Source: Artocarpus heterophyllus
Taxonomy: Eukaryota > Streptophyta > Magnoliopsida > Rosales > Moraceae
NCBI GenBank assembly: GCA_025403435.1
Contig: CM046341.1
Location: 8,145,219-8,209,218, forward strand
Direction: 5' to 3'
Length of the DNA: 64,000 nt
The notes beneath the pieces were generated by a model, which did not search any database, was not told the origin of the DNA, and saw only the letters and a list, made by a program, of their open reading frames with translations. The translations under genes and the position numbers were made by a program. Shown here piece by piece: positions 47,475-60,720 of the stretch (position 1 is its first letter; every line of letters begins with the position of its first letter).

Positions 47475-50339
47475 TTTAGTTGCGGGAAGAATCCACACGA
47501 ATTGGATTTTTTGAGGAACATATCGAGAGCCCCTCTAGGATGTAAAATACATCTTTTCTCACCACCCCATAATGTATGAGACAAATGTACGCATTTCGAT
47601 TAGGGTCGTATTCTATAGTTACGGTTTTATCATATATCTTGTTAGTTGTTAGGTCGAAAATAAGACTGAAATAATTGAACAACAATCTAAATTTGACCTC
47701 CTGTCGATTAAAGAAAGTAGAGTAGAGTAAGCAGGAGGTCAATCAAAAACAAAGAGATGTTAATTAATCAAAGGTCCAATTGATCACCACGTCTATATTG
47801 TAAATATACGATGCCATACGCAAAAAGGAAGAGACTCATAGAATGGCAGAGGCAGATTGTAAACAATAGCCCTTAGGGAGTTTCAGAGTATCTAACACTA
47901 GAGTACTAACTCTTAAATTCTCAACTGATCTAAATAACTAAGAAAACTCACTCCTTATTTATAGAGGTCGGACCTAGGGTTAGTCATTATCAAATAAGGT
48001 CTCAAAAATTCAAATTTGGATCAACTTCTAATAAAATTACATGAAAAATGCGTAACCAGATTATCGCTAGATCTGCAGGCCGAACTAGCAGATCGGCTAG
48101 CAAACTTACTTTATCGGCAGGCCGAATTAATAGATCGGCTTGTCGAACTTGCGATAATATGATCCCTAAAGATCTTTTATTTCCTACCCGAGACTCTTTA
48201 GATAGAGCCTCTGTTTTAATTCAAATAACCCAATAGAGAAGTTATCTGATCAAAATAATCATATCTGGATAATCTCATAGAAAATAAAATATTCTCGATG
48301 ATTCAACAAGTTTATCTTGAGTTAATTTACAAAATTAGTTCAACAAATAAACAGACATGAATTATCCGATCCCATCAAATTTCAACCATTCTAATAATTT
48401 AACATAAGTCATCAATTTATTAGAAAAGCACGCCATATCGTTATAAGATTTATTATGAATTAGCAAAGGGGACCTAATAGACCTATATAGTTCAAGCTCC
48501 AATAATTATAAAATATGATATCCCAAATACATATTTTATAATTATCAACTCTAACGCTACTCCACTAAAAACTTAGAGTTGCATTCTCAAACTACATAAA
48601 ATTACGAAGCTTCAAATTAGCTAATTGTCCATGACATATCATAATGTATTGCATCCCCATAGAATATTGATAATCGGCTTAAGGATAAATTCTATCTTAC
48701 CTTCCCAATTATTTTTATCTTACGTTCCATTATCACACCATTAAAAAACTTATCATCTAAGGACAGTATACCATTCGGTTACAGCCATGCATCCAAATGG
48801 TTGAGCGCTCCAGTTTTTCAATCACAGGATAACGCATACAAGAGAATATCATTAACTCCACCAATGGAGCTATGGATTCCATATTTATGAACAACAGGTC
48901 TATGCTATCAAGAGTCGTGTTTTCAACATACCAGTATGCGTACCATCACAAAATCAAGATATCACCCTTTGGTACATCAAAAGATATAAGACAAGATAAT
49001 AGGCCCATTAGTCATTTCAGGATTAAGATACAACATATATGATTATTAAAAGTGAATTGATTTGCACAGATGGAATTATTAATCCAAATCAATTCCATTT
49101 TATGTCTCGATTCAACACATTGTCACCTATGACAATGTACCAATGTTTCTACTATCTGAGTCCAACTCTGATGGTCAAGACAAGCCATCTCATTTAGAGA
49201 TGTAGACAACATAACAATCTTAGCATGAATAAAGCGCCCAACTTTGTTCCCTTGATTGTGGATCTTATAATTTAGACTATCACCTTTAGAATAATGTCTT
49301 CTGCATAATCTGTCCATCATATACCTGATTCTTAAAGGTTTAGACTGACAGTCTCAGACTTTTATTTGCTTAATATATATTCAACAAATATGAACGTAAA
49401 TATGACAACATTTGGTAGATGAACAATAAATAAATTCTTTATTGATAAAATGTCTCCAAAAATATATTACAACATTTTACTCCTTAAGACATACATGTCT
49501 AACATACTTTACCCCTAATAATCTCTCTCTCCCCTTGTCTTGCAAACTATTGTTGTCAAATGAACAAAAACCCTTCCCTAGGGCGATGTTGACACGACAT
49601 TCCTTACGCCTTCTTTGATGATTTGTTATATTCTCTCTCCATTTCTCTGATATTTTTCCTATGCAACATTGAAAGCTTTGCGCCCTCTTTGACACTACAA
49701 TGTGTGATGCCAACAGTGAGTTTTTCACCCTTCTTCTAGGGTGTTTAGCATATTAGAATCATTGGTTAAAATTATAAATACTATAACATGTGAGAGTTTA
49801 ACACTATAGCAACTTTTTGCTTTTATTGTAGCATGTGAAGCTTTACTTTTCTACTTTTGCAAAGAAACTTCTCCAGATTTGACCGCGCGACAAATATCTC
49901 TGGTGAGATTTGCAACCAATATGTTGGGTCAACAATTTTGCAAGGGAGAGATCTCTATGATACAATCTCAAAAATTCACCTTCAACTATAGCTCCTCTAA
50001 CAACTTACCTCATGATTTTCAAAAGGTAATTTTGTTTCCCCAATCTACAAAAAATTGATGAAAAAACTCCTTATGTTGTGATATATGCCAAAATAACACA
50101 TGCAATGGTAGCTCATTCTCATGAAGTTGCCTAGAGGTGAAAAGAGAGATTATTAATTTACAATTTGTTTTAGGTTTCTCAATTTATTTTTCTAAATAAT
50201 TAAAAGTTTTAAGTTGACTAAACTTTTAACTTTGATTAGATTTAGACGTAATGGAGTTACCAATATTTGTCCTTTTATGTGTGCCACATGCCAATTATAT
50301 AATTTTGATTAAAAATCCTAACATAAGGAGTTTTTTTTT
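47475..50339. other. Spacer, possibly retrotransposon-derived
   Basis: I find no intact gene. 47760-49480 has LTR-like character: a minus-strand TATA-type CTATAAATAAGG near 47955-47966 and long non-coding composition. No second LTR or primer site is visible. A decayed family-1 Tourist copy, in reverse orientation, lies at about 49738-49870 (GTGTTTAGC, then ACATGTGAGAGTTTAACACT). Confidence 0.35.
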
Positions 50340-50640
50340 AGTTAGTTTTTTTTTTTTTTGCTCTGAGAAAAAAGGATTAGGTGTGCACCTTACGTTCTCA
50401 TCCCTTTCGACATATTGACAATCCCGAGAACCACCGAGGACTGGAAGAGGCCCACCAAGTTTCCACATACAAGACCTCAAAGGTTCTTGATATTCACAAC
50501 ATAGGGCCCAGGCACCCAATCTTATCCCTTGTTATACCAATGGCAACCAAGGCGCAAATGAGTCGGGCAAAGATTTGAAGCTGTGTTGGGAGTATGGGGA
50601 AACCTTGGCTGTTGTCCCTTAACCGCTACACCATAACCCT
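50340..50640 (-). mobile_element. tRNA-derived SINE
   Basis: Read on the minus strand. A head near 50633 contains TGGTGTAGCGGTTAAGG (RNA polymerase III box A, 50617-50633), and CTTCAAATCTTTG at 50568-50580 fits box B. The body is GC-richer than its flanks. It ends in an A tract (T run at 50349-50360 on the plus strand). This is the layout of a tRNA-derived SINE. Target duplications are not clear, so the exact ends are approximate. Confidence 0.75.
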
Positions 50641-52878
50641 TGGTTGTTTTTCATTACTATTTTGTAGTTTGAGGGAATGCATGTCACATTTCAAAAATTG
50701 GGTATGTTGTTATAAAGGCTATACTTGAGAGGGAATTTTTGTAATTAATCTTTTCATTTTTGAAATATTGAATTAGAGCTTTTGCTATACCTTGTTTTTT
50801 CTTTTGGTTGATCAAAACTAAGTCTCTATTTTTTTTATATATATTTTGACAATTATTTTGGGATGTTTTGTGTGGTTTTTTTGGGTAAATTTTTAGTATT
50901 TTTTCAATATACCAATTAAAAAATAAAATTATTGTACAGTTAGTCGCGGCCTTTAGTGGCGGGTTTTCGTTGGGTACTGAAGATTAGCTACCTGATGTAG
51001 CATGGGTGTGGCCAAGGAAAGGTGGTTGGCTGGGAGAAGCACAAGCCGGTCGACCGCGATTGCTGGGGCTGAAAACAGAACTTTCCCCCTTTTCTTTAAT
51101 TGAATTTGTATCTTAAACACTTTTAAATACTTTGATTTGTTTCTTTTTTAGCTGATAATTCCTTATTCCGAATTTAGCATTATTTTTAGTTTTCACATTT
51201 TAAATAGGTTAATTTTCTTTTATCGTTTTAAGTTTTTAAATAATTTGTCATTTGTCATTTTTATTTGCAATTTGTCATTACTATTTGGGACAATTTAGGC
51301 TATATGTATGTTAGTCCCATTTGGAAATTTTATTAATGAAATTAAAGTGTTTATTGTCCTTTTTTGTTAGATTTATCGATATTCCTTAGAGTCAACGAAT
51401 TACTCGCACCATTGTTTTCTAGTATTTCGTGTGAATCAGTGGATTGCTAGTCTACCTATGTTCGAGTATTAGTTGACAATCTAATAGATTTTAGGAATTT
51501 ATCACTTTTTCTTATTTTTTTTATACACATTTACTACATCACTATCATTAACTCAAAGGATTACGATGAAAATTGATGATATTCAGTTGGTAACTCTAAA
51601 GTATCATGGTGGATTCTTGTAGTAATTGGCCGATACCTTAGGTTTATTTAGTGAGAAAACCATCAGTTGTACAACCTAACTCTGTTGGTAATGACAAATC
51701 TGGTGGATATTAGCGGTTACCAAAAGGTTAAGCCATTTGAGAAATGAGTTTAAACTAAAAATATTGTAGTATGTGAGAAAGAACTGACCGCGTCCAAAGA
51801 GACTATAAAGTATCAAGGTAGATATCGACACTTACTGATCACCTAGCCAAAATCATAAGGTATGTGTAGTATTATGATTATGATATCATGACATGGCATC
51901 ATATTTTTTCAACTATCTATATATATATAAATATATTTCTCATCAATTCAAAACATATTCTTCAATGAAGTAATTTTTATAAATGCTATCTTTTAAGATT
52001 TAATTTTTATAAATGCTATACATGTTTATTTGTGGCATAACTTAATATATAATATAAATGATAGTATGGTGTAAGCTTTTATAAATATGACATAAATAAA
52101 CACAACTTTAAAAATATAACATAACATGTAATTTTATTTAATTTTTATGGGGTAAAAAATATGCAACTTGTTCAATATAAACTCAGAAGACCCAAGACCT
52201 ACTCAATGCAAAAGTCCCCAACTAAACCTTCTAAAAGTCAAAACCCCAGGCCTAAAAACATCAACCCCCGTTCGTTTTCACTCTCCAACTCCAAAGAGGT
52301 AATTCCAAACAAACCCTAAACAACCCTCCAAAGCCCAAACCCAAAAAGGACACAAAAAAATAATAAAGTTAAAAAAAAAAAGAAAAATGGACCCCACTAA
52401 GTTGCTATGGCCAATCTGAGCCAAAATCTACCCTGCTTCGCACCGCAATGGCTCAATGTTCTTCTGCCCCCCACCCCCAACATTTGTCACCGACCATACA
52501 CAAACGCCAAATCTACCTTCCTTTATTTTATTCCTTTTTTTTTTTTTTTTGCTTTGGCCCCCAATTATTCTTTGAAAGAAATCTATTTTTTTAATTAATG
52601 CCCTTTATTTTGGTTTTAAACCCCATTATTAATCTTCAATCTGATCTTCATTTTTTTTTTGTTCTTCCCCTAAATAATTTAAGTGCTTCTTCCATAAGAG
52701 ATGAGATGAGATGAGAGGAGTAATAAAACCCCTCAATAGTCAATAACACATGTAAATTACCTGAAGTTAGTATTATATGGAAATATATATATATATATGT
52801 ATTTATTTTTGCCAGGTTCGAAATATATAAAAATAAAATAAAATAAATAAATAAATAAATAAATAATATTTTTCTATT
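50641..52878. other. Spacer and promoter region of the MATH gene
   Basis: No gene. A GC-richer patch at 50940-51080 is unexplained. Simple repeats lie just upstream of the MATH gene: (TA)n at 52779-52800 and (AAAT)n at 52829-52865. I do not see a clear TATA box. Confidence 0.4.
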
Positions 52879-53814
52879 TTGGGTTTCGCCTTCGCTCTCT
52901 TTTCTCCCTTCTGTCCGTGCTGCTCCTTCGACCTATCTATCTCTCTCTATTTTTTCTTTCTTTCTCTCTCTAGAATCTCAGAGCTTCCGTTGGCCATTGA
53001 AAAATCTCCGCTCTTCTTTTCCAGGTCCGTATCGCCATTCGATCTAGTCGATGAACTTTCTCTCCCTATCGCTTTCTTTTTGTTTTGTTTGTTTTTTTTT
53101 TTTATCTCTCTCCCTTTTGGATTGCCGTCTCTCCATTTCATAGGGTTTGGATTTTGGTTGTGGTTTTCGGGGGTTTGTTTGCCTCCGATCTTAGGTTTTT
53201 TAGGCTCAACTATGGTGGTTTTGGCTGCGACCTTTGTATATAGACCAATAGGGTTTTTCCGCGATTCATGTTTCTTAGGGTTTTGTTTAATTTTGTTTCG
53301 GTTTCAATCTGGTGGCTTTTCATTTTCTTTTTCAATTGATATTGGGGTTTATTTCTGTTAGGTACTTTGGAGGTCGGTTTGGACAATTTTAAATTTTGGG
53401 TCTTTTTGTTCGAGATAATTGGGGGCATGGAAATGAAGTTTTCACTTTTTTTTTTTTTTTATATTTTATAATTTCTATGTTCGTTTGAACTTTGAAGATG
53501 AAAAATTAATCAATAAGCTTTAGTAGGATTAGTTTAGGGGGTGTTTTTGTTATTGCGTCAGTTCCAAGTTGGTGAGGAATTGAAGTATAAAATGTCTCTT
53601 ATTACCTTTATCTGCAATTAAATAGAAGGATTTTCAAATTTGGTTGTCTTCAGATTGCCCAATTTTGTCTATATAATGCATTTTTCAGTTAAAAAGCGTG
53701 GCTTAAGAACTTAGTGTTTATTTCTTTGTGTAGGTGGATTTCTTCTTTTTCGGCAACGAAATAAGTAGAAATAAGTGGAGGGAGTGCGGGGGGAAGAAGT
53801 TTTCAGAGTGCAAC
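52879..53814 (+). promoter_or_regulatory. 5' UTR with leader intron of the MATH gene
   Basis: A CT-rich leader (CTCTCTCT words at 52936-52972) ends at TTCCAG/GTCCGT around 53024. An acceptor TTTCTTTGTGTAG lies at 53721-53733. Together they suggest a non-coding first exon and a roughly 0.7-kb leader intron before the ATG at 53815. Frames across this interval are not expected to be translated. The exact start of transcription is not visible. Confidence 0.55.
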
Positions 53815-56800
53815 ATGGCCGGGACTGCTGGTGAGGAATCTGGAGTGGGAAGGTCGGCGGAGGGGAGTTCAGGTGGGCAGCATTGCCAATCGGGGGAGTT
53901 GGCGGAATGGCGTTCTTTGGAGCAGGTGGAGAATGGGACTCCATCTACTTCGCCGCCTTACTGGGATACGGATGACGATGATGATGATGGTTTGGTTTTT
54001 GTCTTTCATAGATTTGCATTGTTGTGTTTCTCTTTTTTCAGAATCTATATGCTTGTGCTTCTTCATTCAGTAAAGTGCCTGGCTCATGGCAATATTAATA
54101 TCTCTCTTACCTATAACAACTATTAGGATAAAATAATGGAATGAAATAGGGATGATTTTGGGCTAGTTCTTATCTCTCTCTATATGCTGTATCATGTATT
54201 CTGCATGTACTGTGCACTTACGGTATTGGGAGAATAGGAGAGAATCAATTGTTGAATATTGGATGAGCTGTGAAGATTTACTCTGTCATGGGCTATGTGC
54301 CTGTGAGCAGTTTAAGTGCAAAACGTTGGACCAACTTCCATGGTTGCTTTGTCCATAGTTGTGGGATACTGTACAGCAATCTAGCTGCTAGTGTTTTAGT
54401 GCCTTGCAGTGAGAAATGATCTTGTTAAAGCTATTTAATTTTGTCAATTATTCTATATTCCAATTTCAAGTACTTTTTGCTTTTTTTTATTTTTTTGGGA
54501 CTCATGCTGAAAGCTCTTTAATTTACCATATCTCTGTTTGTTACATCCAGGACAATCAATTTCTTGAATTTACTGCCAAGATAAAGAAGAGAAAAAGGAT
54601 GTTTGACTTTTCTATGATACATTTGTGTGTGTATAATCTCATCGTTTCATCTGGGATAACTACTTGTTTTACGTTGCAGTTTATAACCTTCTTCCCTCAA
54701 CCCCACTTCTCCAATGCTCTTTTGTTTTGTTTTGTTTTTTTTTTTTTCACTTTTTTTTTTTTTAATTCTTTGTCTACTTCTCTATCTACTTGAGATATTA
54801 GGTGGCAAGTTGCTTACAGATTAGCTTATTTATTTATAGGGCCTAAACCGTCTGAGTTGTATGGAAAATATACATGGAAGATAGAGAAATTTTCCCAGAT
54901 TAACAAAAGGGAACTTCGTAGCAATGCATTTGAGGTTGGTGGCTACAAATGGTATGGGTCTATGAATCTGACTCTTTTTATGTGTAATTTTGTCATCCGT
55001 TATTTTTTCTTTAATTAGTTCTTCCTTTTTTGTTCAATATATTTTAATTGGTTCACATACAATTTTCATGCATTACAATAAAAATTGTTGCATGGTGCAA
55101 TGCTAAAGTTCTTATCTGTTATTGGACAATGATAATACTGCCTGTATTTTTTCCTCACACGTGTATTGCTTTTCTTTAAAAATAGGCTTCAAATGCGTGT
55201 AGCTTACAAATATTATTTGACATGAAAAATTGCCACATGTATTAGTTTTTTTAACTGCTTTGACAGTTTGACTAAAGTGCTTTGCAATGACTTGCAGGTA
55301 CATATTGATCTATCCCCAAGGTTGTGATGTTTGCAATCATCTCTCTTTGTTTCTTTGTGTTGCTAATCATGATAAACTTCTTCCAGGTTTGATTATTAAA
55401 AACTTTGTTTGGTTTAATAATAATGATGTTTTCTTGCTGATGCAGTTATGTAATTTCTTAAAGTTTGTGTGAATCAGGTTGGAGTCATTTTGCCCAGTTT
55501 ACTATAGCTGTGGTCAATAAAGATCCCAAGAAATCAAAATATTCTGGTTGGTTGGTCACTTAATAAGTTGTTTTGGTGGTGTTTTCAACATGTTAAGCGA
55601 GGAGGTTTGACTGCATGCAAATTTTGCAGATACGTTACATCGATTCTGGAAGAAAGAACATGACTGGGGATGGAAAAAATTTATGGAGCTGTCAAAAGTG
55701 TGGGAAGGGTTTATTGATGCCGACACACTTATAATAAAGGCTCAAGTTCAAGTCATCAGGTGTTTTATGGTTATAACTTTATGTATCCCTGTTATTTTGC
55801 CAATATCACCTTTGCGACCTACCTTTTGATTTTGACTTTGAAATGTTTTTCAAGGAGATTCCTGTTACTTCTCTTACTCGTATGCATGGGCTGAGTATGT
55901 TTATTCGTTGCATGTGGTTTTGTAGGGAGAGAGCAGATCGGCCATTCCGTTGCCTTGATTGCCAATATAGGAGAGAACTTGTTAGAGTTTACCTGACGAA
56001 TGTAGAGCAAATTTGCCGCCGTTATGTAGAGGAGAGAAGAGGCAAACTTGGAAAATTGATTGAGGATAAGGCAAGGTGGTCAAGGTATTGTGTTTACGCT
56101 GTGTCAAACATCTCTCTCTCTCTCTCTCTGTTTCTTTATTGGTCTTAAATACCCACCATATTATCAATTCTGGGAGACAAGATGTTCAAAAGGTTTATTT
56201 TTTCACGGTTTTGTTGGCATATTTCTTGGTCGAGCTTCTATTTAATAACACAGTCTGTGATGGTGTTGCAGTTTTTGTGCTTTCTGGTTGGGAATTGACC
56301 AAAATGCTAAGCGCCGTATGTCTAGGGAGAAGACCGATGCAATTCTGAAAGTTGTTGTTAAGCACTTTTTTATTGAAAAAGAAGTCACGTCTACTTTGGT
56401 AATGGACTCATTGTACAGTGGATTAAAGGCTCTTGAAAGCCAGACTAAGGGCAAAAAAAATAAGGTGAAATTGCTCGAAGCTGAAGAAATGCCAGCACCA
56501 ATTGTTCGTGTTGAGAAAGATACATTTGTTTTGGAAGACGATGTTTTACTGCTACTTGAAAGGGCTGCCATGGAACCTTTACCCCCGAAAGATGAAAAGG
56601 GTCCTCAGAATCGTACCAAGGTTAGTTCACAGTAATTTTTTGTTACAAGGAACTTATATTCTGTGTTGGGCTGTTCTGCTAGTTGTTGAGTATTCTTTTT
56701 ATTGATGGGTTAAGCAATGGGAGGTGATCCTCTCCCCCTCTAAACCTAGTAAATGGGATTCGGTTGCAGATCCTTGGATATTTAATGCCAATAAACTTTT

Positions 56801-59800
56801 CCAACTCATCTAGCTGACACCTTCACCTAATTGTTTAGTATATAATGCGTTCGGATTTGCTGTTATTATGCGTTTCTGTGTGTCTCAAATGGGAGTTGGG
56901 ATAGGCTTGAGGGTATAATGTCTTTGATGATTTTATTTACATGTCAGGATGGGAACTCTGGGGAGGATTTTAACAAAGATTCTATTGAGCGAGATGAAAG
57001 GCGGCTTACAGAATTGGGTCGTAGGACTGTGGAGATATTTGTCCTTGCCCATATTTACAGGTATTATGTTCTTCTATAAAATTAAATTGTTTTTATGTCT
57101 TCATTACCTTTGAGTTATGATTTCCTTAGCCGTCTGCTGATTTTCCTTTACGTTAACTTACATTTTAGCACTCTTCTCTTTTGTTCTTGCCCTCTCTTAG
57201 TTTCCTTTTTATGTTACTAGGAGTTACCTCTAGAAAAACTTTGCCATCTTCTAGGCATTTGGAGTGTCATTTAAGGAAGCAATTGTAGGGTTTTTGCTAT
57301 GGCAAATGGTGTTTTTTTCTTGTTTGGTTAGTAGGCAAATAGCATTTTGGAGTATGAACTTTTTGCTAAACATATCTTTTTGCCATAATTAGTTGTGCGT
57401 TGCTAACATTTGGTTTGAAATAAAGTTATCAATTCATAACTTAGTACTTCTTTGCCACCTCGTTAATGGAATGTACCTTGGTGAAAAATTCTGGCTGATG
57501 CTTTTCCATTGTGTTATTTGGTTATTGAATCCTCGTAATGCTTATTAATGATTTTGTTTTCTTTTAGATGCTAAATTTTTTTTCCTAATTCATGCAGCAA
57601 CAAAATTGAAGCTGCCTATCAGGAAGCTGTTGCACTGAAGAGGCAAGAGGAGCTCATACGTGAAGAAGAGGCTGCATGGCTGGCTGAAAGTGAACAGAAG
57701 GCAAAGCGCAGTGAAAAAGAGAAGAAATCCAAGAAAAAACAGGTTTAGAATTCTTTTTTCTTTTATAAATTATGATAGCTCAAGGTAGGTCAAAATACAT
57801 TTTGTTTGTTTTGTTTTGTTTTCCTGTTCAAATTTTTGTGTTAAGGTAGTTTGAAGAATTTTGATTGTTTAAGTATGCACTTAAATATTGATAATAGTCT
57901 TAATATTGAAATTTGCTATGGTGACCAGTCATGGTTAGTGGATGTAAGTTTATTATGAGAACATGGTTAGCGTTTCACTTGGAAGTTTTTTGGTATTATA
58001 CAGATTGGTTTTGAAACTTGTCAAGATGGTTCTATCTCTTCCTCTCTCTTTTTTAGATATACATGTGTGTGTATATATATATGTATATATTTCTTTTCTG
58101 TTGATCTTGTAGTGATTTCTCATTCTGATGTTTATACAGGGTAAACAGAAACGCAACAAAAAGGGGAAGGAGAAAGGGAGGGAGGAAAGGTCTGGTATTG
58201 CTGTGCCGGACAAACACCAACAAGAAAACCTTACTGATGAAAGAAAAGACTCCTTGAGGGAGGAGGTGCAACCTGTGCTTGAGAAGCCCGATACACCAGA
58301 TGATGTATCCGATGTTTCTGATTCAGTAGATGGTATTGCTGAAGCTCAGCCTGATTCAGAAGATAGAGATACTAGTCCGATCAATTGGGATACTGATACA
58401 TCAGAAATTCAACCCTCCATAGAGGCCAGTAGCACTGGCCTATCATCTGGACAAAATGGAGTATCGGATAAAAAGAGCCCATCTGATGATAGTTCGTCAA
58501 CATGTTCCACAGATTCGGTCCCATCAGTTGTGATGAATGGGCCTTACAAGGGAGACACTTATACTAAGAATCAAAAATCGCCTAGCAGGTAACATGTTTA
58601 GCCTGCATTTCTTTTTGGGCTACTGGGTGAAAAATACTTGGCATGGTACTGAATGAGTTGGCATTTCAAACTTGCAGGGAAAAGAACCAACGAGGAAAGT
58701 TATTATCTGATAGGAGTAGTTGCACAAATGAGTTAGATAATCAGATTTCTGGGCCTGTAACCGATGCAGCAGAGTTGAATGATGTTTCTAATAGTGGTAA
58801 GAGTGGTGAATCCAAGTCTGAGGCTGTTGTTAGCTCCTTGCAGGATCGCATAAAATGGCTTGAGCAGCATGTGGTTAAAAAGGTGGATCTTGTTTTTCTT
58901 CTACTTCTTGTTCTTCCTTTTCCCTTTTATGTTTTTTGGGTCGTCCCAAATTCCCAATATCGCAATATATGGTCACTCTCTTGTGGGCTTTTCTTGTCTG
59001 TGAATTCTGCTGTGTCTCCTAGTTTGCAGAAAGTGTCATGTATGACTTGCAAGTATATTATAGCCGACCATCTCCTGTTGATCTACACCTACTTGAACTC
59101 CACAGGCATGATTGGTGTGGAACTTCTGTCACCTTTTGAATTTGCACTTCATATGCGTAATGTACACAAACATATACATACGTACATACATATATACCTA
59201 CATTCATGCAAATGTAATAATATCTTTGTTTGTGTTCGTCCATCCAGTGTTTTTAGACAATGCTTCATGTGGTCTACTATTATTTCGTACCTTGTTATAC
59301 CTTTAGATTTTTTTTCTTTGTTAATATTGACGGGAGGTTTGTTTTCTCTGTGTAATAGGACGAAGAAGTACTTTCGCTGCAGAAAAAGTTGAGTGTTAAA
59401 GATCAGGATGAGAAGGAAAGATCCTCTAAAGAGAAGACACCACCACCAACATCCTCTCCCGGTAGCCCTCCTAAAAATCAGCCATCAACTGTTCAACCAA
59501 AGTCTGAGATCCAGAGTAGTGCTGGTGTAGATTCTGCCCAAGTTAGGAAAGTATCCTTAAATAGCCCTCAACAGGTTGATAGAGCAGCACCTTTGGTCAC
59601 TTCATCCCAGACCACCGCCGTGCCCAAACTTGAGATTCAGAAGGCTACAACTCTAAAAGTGGCTGAAAAAATCATGGCACAACAGGCACCTGTGATGTCG
59701 AGGCCATCCAGTGCTCCTTTAATTCCTGGTGCTAGGCCAACTGCTCCTGTTGTTTCCATGGTTCAAACATCCCCCTTACTTGCCCGTTCAGTGAGTGCAG

Positions 59801-60720
59801 CTGGCCGGTTGGGTCCCGACCCCTCTCCAGCAACCCATAGTTATGTTCCGCAGTCATATAGAAATGCCATGATGGGTAATCATGTTTCTTCGAGTTCAGC
59901 TGGTTTCACCAACTCTATCCCTTCAAGTTCGTTAGCAAACCAATCATCAGCATACTCGCAGCCGCCTCCTTTGGCATCTGCCCCAATGTTCATACCACAG
60001 AGCTCTGAAAGGGTAGACCTGGGTACTATCAAGTCGGGCTTTCCTTTTGGCATGGTGACAAGGGATGGATTACACAACGGAACACAGTGGATGCAGAGTT
60101 CTCAAAGGGAAACTAACAAAAGCATGAACTATGATCCTTCATTGCTGCTTAATGACCTTCAGAACCTTGACTTATACAATCCTGTGTCTGGTGGATCTCG
60201 GGATCATTTGTCATCCGACCATCTTGCAGGTACGTCTGGACGCCAGACGCAAGGTTTATCGGCGGATGAATTCCCACACCTTGATATAATCAATGACCTG
60301 CTTGATGACGAGCATGGCGTCGGAAAGGCATCTGCAATAAGCTCAGTTTTTGAGCCCCTTAGCAATGGGCCAAACCCATTAAATCGGCAGTTTTCATTTC
60401 CCGGGGATTTGAGTGTAGCTGGTAAAGTGGGATCCGCCACGAGTTCTTGTAGGTTTGAGCGAACACGGAGTTATCACGATGAAGGATTCCATAGGAGCTA
60501 TAGCTCTCCAGCAGGCCACTACGAACAGGTCAGGGAATTCATTCCACAAATGAACCCTCTACCTTATGTGAACGGGCAGATTGATGGCTTGGTTCCAAAC
60601 CAGTGGCAAGTCGTAATGAGAAATGCGGAATGCGACGGTTACCCATACTATAACCCGGATTATTCAAATTTGGCATGTGGCGTCAACTACGCAATGTTCC
60701 GGCCCTCAAATGGCCATTAA
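53815..60720 (+). CDS. MATH/TRAF domain protein (MUSE13/14, TRAF1a/b-like)
   Basis: Twelve exons: 53815-53989, 54840-54951, 55298-55386, 55478-55546, 55630-55759, 55926-56084, 56272-56620, 56948-57060, 57598-57742, 58140-58588, 58678-58882 and 59359-60720. All are GT-AG, phases agree and 1,118 codons stay open. Residues about 59-195 form a MATH (TRAF) domain (YGKYTWKIEKFSQINKREL, GCDVCNHLSLFL, HRFWKKEHDWGW). An acidic stretch, DTDDDDDD, precedes it. Residues about 400-465 are a charged helix and a lysine-rich, NLS-like run. The remainder is Ser/Pro-rich and low in complexity. Arabidopsis homologues At5g43560/At1g04300 are known as TRAF adaptors that assist SCF-CPR1 turnover of NLR immune receptors and act in autophagy; the same role here is inferred. 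The ATG at 53815 follows the leader-intron acceptor. A broken copy lies upstream at 41.1-46.6 kb. Confidence 0.95.

Noticed and set aside
47760..49480. Solo LTR of a large retrotransposon
   Set aside because: TATA-like sequence and composition are suggestive, but no TG/CA ends, target duplication or partner LTR could be identified.
53734..53814. Upstream extension of the MATH reading frame to 53734
   Set aside because: The extension begins right at a leader-intron acceptor and has no ATG. The first ATG at 53815 fits the acidic N-terminus seen in the family.
58643..59392. A separate 249-codon gene within the MATH locus
   Set aside because: Only 58678-58882 is exon. The rest reads through an intron rich in TACATA repeats, and the correct donor and acceptor join it to exon 12.
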